Positions 61,947 through 64,000 of a stretch of 64,000 nt of DNA are shown piece after piece. Under the pieces are notes generated by a model. That model did not search any database and was not told the DNA's origin. It worked only from the letters and a program-made list of their open reading frames with translations. The translations under genes and the position numbers were made by a program. The stretch covers positions 184,515 to 248,514 of the forward strand of contig NZ_JACCHQ010000006.1 in assembly GCF_016031655.1 (NCBI RefSeq), given 5' to 3'. This DNA comes from Bradyrhizobium glycinis (GTDB lineage Bacteria; Pseudomonadota; Alphaproteobacteria; Rhizobiales; Xanthobacteraceae). Every line of letters begins with the position of its first letter. The stretch's first letter is position 1.

Positions 61947-63203
61947 CTAGGGAAGTCCTTTTGTCATCGTAAAGGGATTGAACCCACGTTCCGCGAGGGC
62001 AGCCCACGAAGCTGCGCCAAGATGCGACAATCGGAAATAGTGTCGCGGCTTGGTCGGATCGGTGTCCAACACGAACCCCGTCGGTAACGCGCGGACAGTC
62101 GTCGCATAGACCCCACCATCGGGCGACCTCTGGGATTCGATGATAGCGATCAACGATTCTGCCCTCTCAGTCCTGCCGAGCAATTTCATCAACAGAGCCA
62201 TTTGGCCCGTCCCTTCGGTCCACACACCGTCCCGGTCTTCACCGTAAGAAAAGCCTCCGCCAACACTCATTCGCTGTTCGGCTGTCGTCATTGCCGATGC
62301 AAATTTCCCGGCCGCTCCGTGAAGCGCTGTTAAAGGCCAGATCTGGGCATCCAGAGCCAAAATCGGATTATGCGTGACACCGTCTTCAGCGGTCCCTGCG
62401 GCGAAACAGGCGCACCCCGGATCCCACATTGTATTTACGAAGTACTCAGCAACCATTGCCTTATCGCGCCAGCGCGAATCGCCTGTACGGATGGCAAGAA
62501 GGCCAAACGCGGCGGCGAGGTCAGTATTATGTTCAGTCGATTTCCATGTCCGCACTTCCGGCGTCGGCTCGTGCCCAAACGTACCGCCCGTGAAACCGCC
62601 AGTACCGCGCGTATCGGCCCATTGCGCGACCCAGGCGCCAAGCCGTGCGGCACCATCGCGGAATCGAGAGCCGGTGTTCACATCAATCGACAGCAACGCC
62701 AATATGGCCCATGCCATGTTACCAACATCGCTGCCCACCTGATATCGATCCTCTAACCATTTGTTCTGAGTATTGTCCCACCAACCTGGAAGTTTTACGG
62801 TCCCATTCGCCACCAAACCCGCGGCGTAAGCGTTCCTGAGCCGTCCATCATGCCAGGTGCGGTCGTTGTCGATGGCCCAGAGTATCGCCGAGCCAATCCG
62901 ATACGCTTTGTCTTGCTCACCGCAACCGACCAATGCGATGGCCGCTACCGCATTGTCATAGAGGTAGGCGGCGCCATGCAGAGGCCCCGGTTCGACGGTC
63001 GGATAGCTGGGCAGGAACAACGGCCCTGATGGCGGTGCCTTATCAATTAGACCAGTGAGGTACCCGCACGCTGAGGTTTTTGGTGCTGTTGAAGCCTGCA
63101 GTGGAGCGGAGGCCATCATGATTGCGAAGGTCGCGACGACCCAAGTGTGAAGGCAGAGCCCGCGACAACGGTAGAAGCGAGAAGTGATTGGTGCCCGTAG
63201 CAT
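61947..63203 (-). CDS. Exported protein with an (alpha/alpha) toroid-like repeat fold
   Basis: This 418-residue protein has an N-terminal signal or anchor (about residues 18-36), then Trp-rich helical repeats (HDGRLRNAYAAGLVANGTVK, VGSDVGNMAWAILALL) and TEGTGQMALLMKLLGRTERA. This pattern fits six-hairpin glycosidase-like barrels. I cannot name the family, and catalytic acids are not obvious. Confidence 0.6.
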   Translation of the reverse strand: MLRAPITSRFYRCRGLCLHTWVVATFAIMMASAPLQASTAPKTSACGYLTGLIDKAPPSGPLFLPSYPTVEPGPLHGAAYLYDNAVAAIALVGCGEQDKAYRIGSAILWAIDNDRTWHDGRLRNAYAAGLVANGTVKLPGWWDNTQNKWLEDRYQVGSDVGNMAWAILALLSIDVNTGSRFRDGAARLGAWVAQWADTRGTGGFTGGTFGHEPTPEVRTWKSTEHNTDLAAAFGLLAIRTGDSRWRDKAMVAEYFVNTMWDPGCACFAAGTAEDGVTHNPILALDAQIWPLTALHGAAGKFASAMTTAEQRMSVGGGFSYGEDRDGVWTEGTGQMALLMKLLGRTERAESLIAIIESQRSPDGGVYATTVRALPTGFVLDTDPTKPRHYFRLSHLGAASWAALAERGFNPFTMTKGLP

Positions 63204-63441
63204 TTCGCTGCCTCTCCTGCCTTTTAACCAAGATAGACTTTAGGACATCGGGAAGAACGCCGGTCAGGATCGAGTAAATGTGCATTGGTCTTCAATGGCA
63301 GCTTATGGCCGATCGCGTAGATTGTCGTGGTGCAGCGCTATGTCTGGTGTTTTGGGTAGACCGGACGTGACCGGCTCGCGCCCGAACTGTCGTTTTGGCC
63401 CGAGGCGGAAGTTCAGTGGGACGCCTCCCCGTTTCGGCGGC

Positions 63442-63720
63442 TTACCGCCCGATCTTCTTGGTGCAAGTGGGCTCCCCGCTGGGGTGAGGCGTGCAATCCC
63501 AATCCGGTCCAAAGCCCGCATTGGAGTTCCGCTGCGGCAGAAATGGGTAATAAATGACAACCGTCGCAAAGATGGCGACGGCAATAAATGCTAACACCAG
63601 CATCCATACAGTGCCTGCACGATCGGGACTCCAATGGAGTCGCCGAATGTACCGATGCTTCCTTGGATTGGGATGCTTCACAGCCGTAACATCGATTTCA
63701 TGCGTAAGCGTCGTTTTCAA
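63442..63720 (-). CDS. Single-span protein, 5' end replaced by an IS66 end
   Basis: The frame opens with a TTG at 63720 without a ribosome-binding site, inside the IS66-like end. From about 63703 it reads EIDVTAVKHPNPRKHRYIRR, one span (MLVLAFIAVAIFATVVIYYP), and a cysteine-bearing end (DWDCTPHPSGEPTCTKKIGR). I infer that the native start was lost at the insertion. Function unknown. Confidence 0.5.
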   Translation of the reverse strand: MKTTLTHEIDVTAVKHPNPRKHRYIRRLHWSPDRAGTVWMLVLAFIAVAIFATVVIYYPFLPQRNSNAGFGPDWDCTPHPSGEPTCTKKIGR

Positions 63721-64000
63721 GCCACGGCTTTGAGGGCTTGAGCGCGGTAGGACCAGGGCAGTAGCTGGTCGATGTCGCGGTTTGGATGCCCGTTGACGAT
63801 CCTGGTCAGGACATCGGTGAGATAGGCGAGCGGATCGACGTCGTTGATCTTACAGGTCTCGACCAAGGACGCGATAACAGCCCAATGTTCCGCGCCACCG
63901 TCAGATCCAGCAAACAGCGCGTTTTTGCGGCTGAGCTTGATGCCGCGGATCGATCGTTCGACCGTGTTGTTGTCGAGTTCGATGCGGCCGTCATCGATGA
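63704..64000 (-). mobile_element. IS66-family insertion sequence, one end visible
   Basis: GTAAGCGTCGTTTTCAAG at 63704 resembles the terminal repeat of IS66-type elements, which start GTAAGC. The transposase gene ends 14 bases inside it. The rest lies beyond the window. Confidence 0.75.
63717..64000 (-). CDS. IS66 transposase (TnpC), C-terminal part
   Basis: The visible end reads IELDNNTVERSIRGIKLSRK, then FAGSDGGAEHWAVIASLVET and a final LLPWSYRAQALKAVA, the conserved end of the IS66 family transposase. The catalytic N-terminal part is beyond the window. Confidence 0.88.
   Translation of the reverse strand, partial: IDDGRIELDNNTVERSIRGIKLSRKNALFAGSDGGAEHWAVIASLVETCKINDVDPLAYLTDVLTRIVNGHPNRDIDQLLPWSYRAQALKAVA

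Overview
The window looks like chromosome from a Bradyrhizobium-type alphaproteobacterium (Bradyrhizobium, Rhodopseudomonas and relatives). The grounds are high GC with GC-ending codons, several small protein families typical of that group (DUF1236, DUF6894, DUF883-like proteins), FNR/FixK-type boxes of the form TTGA-N6-TCAA, and repeated use of catabolic transporter cassettes. I see no rRNA, tRNA, CRISPR array or replication origin.

Regions. (1) 1-2.8 kb: a TRAP transporter (dctP-dctQ-dctM, cut by the left edge), a 31-bp palindrome upstream of it, and a Crp/Fnr regulator. (2) 3.1-15.7 kb: an oxygen-linked block with an FNR-type regulator carrying a cysteine cluster, a c-type cytochrome, an unlisted 42-residue membrane protein, an Mla/MCE lipid transporter, a fused acyl-CoA synthetase/GNAT acetyltransferase, a universal stress protein, a zinc alcohol dehydrogenase, an APH-like/AAA kinase fusion and a CHAD protein. 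Five FNR/FixK boxes sit at its divergent promoters. (3) 15.7-32.1 kb: a CoA-dependent aromatic acid pathway best explained as aerobic 2-aminobenzoate (or salicylate) degradation. It has a RidA protein, an aryl-CoA ligase, a MarR regulator, a periplasmic binding protein, a cupin, a PhzS-like flavin monooxygenase, a two-domain aminobenzoyl-CoA/salicylyl-CoA monooxygenase-reductase and beta-oxidation-like enzymes. Six copies of one AT-rich palindrome lie upstream of its transcription units and are probably the MarR operators.

(4) 32.1-42.7 kb: a second catabolic cluster of unclear substrate: a NicX-like extradiol dioxygenase, a complete NitT/TauT-type ABC importer, an IlvD/Edd dehydratase, a frameshifted 3-hydroxyisobutyrate-dehydrogenase-like gene, a two-component flavin monooxygenase with its reductase, and a class III CoA-transferase. 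(5) 42.8-54.2 kb: an accessory region. It holds prophage debris including a terminase/GNAT chimera, a stand-alone FAD monooxygenase, an AHH-type nuclease-like protein with an Imm11-like neighbour, a DUF4261-like gene plus a broken relative, and many small proteins. Nine same-orientation copies of a 41-bp repeat are confined to this stretch, most of them next to a terminator-like hairpin. (6) 54.2-64 kb: an NRAMP-like transporter with altered metal-binding motifs, an enolase-superfamily enzyme, an arginase, secreted or membrane small proteins, a MarR protein with a four-cysteine tail, a secreted (alpha/alpha)-barrel-like protein and the end of an IS66-family element cut by the right edge.

How the genes fit together: regions 2 and 3 suggest a soil bacterium that switches on membrane, stress and electron-transfer functions at low oxygen through FNR/FixK, and that derepresses an aryl-CoA pathway through a dedicated MarR protein. 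Several reading frames (7.84, 38.57 and 51.85 kb) are broken by single bases; these may be real mutations or sequencing errors.
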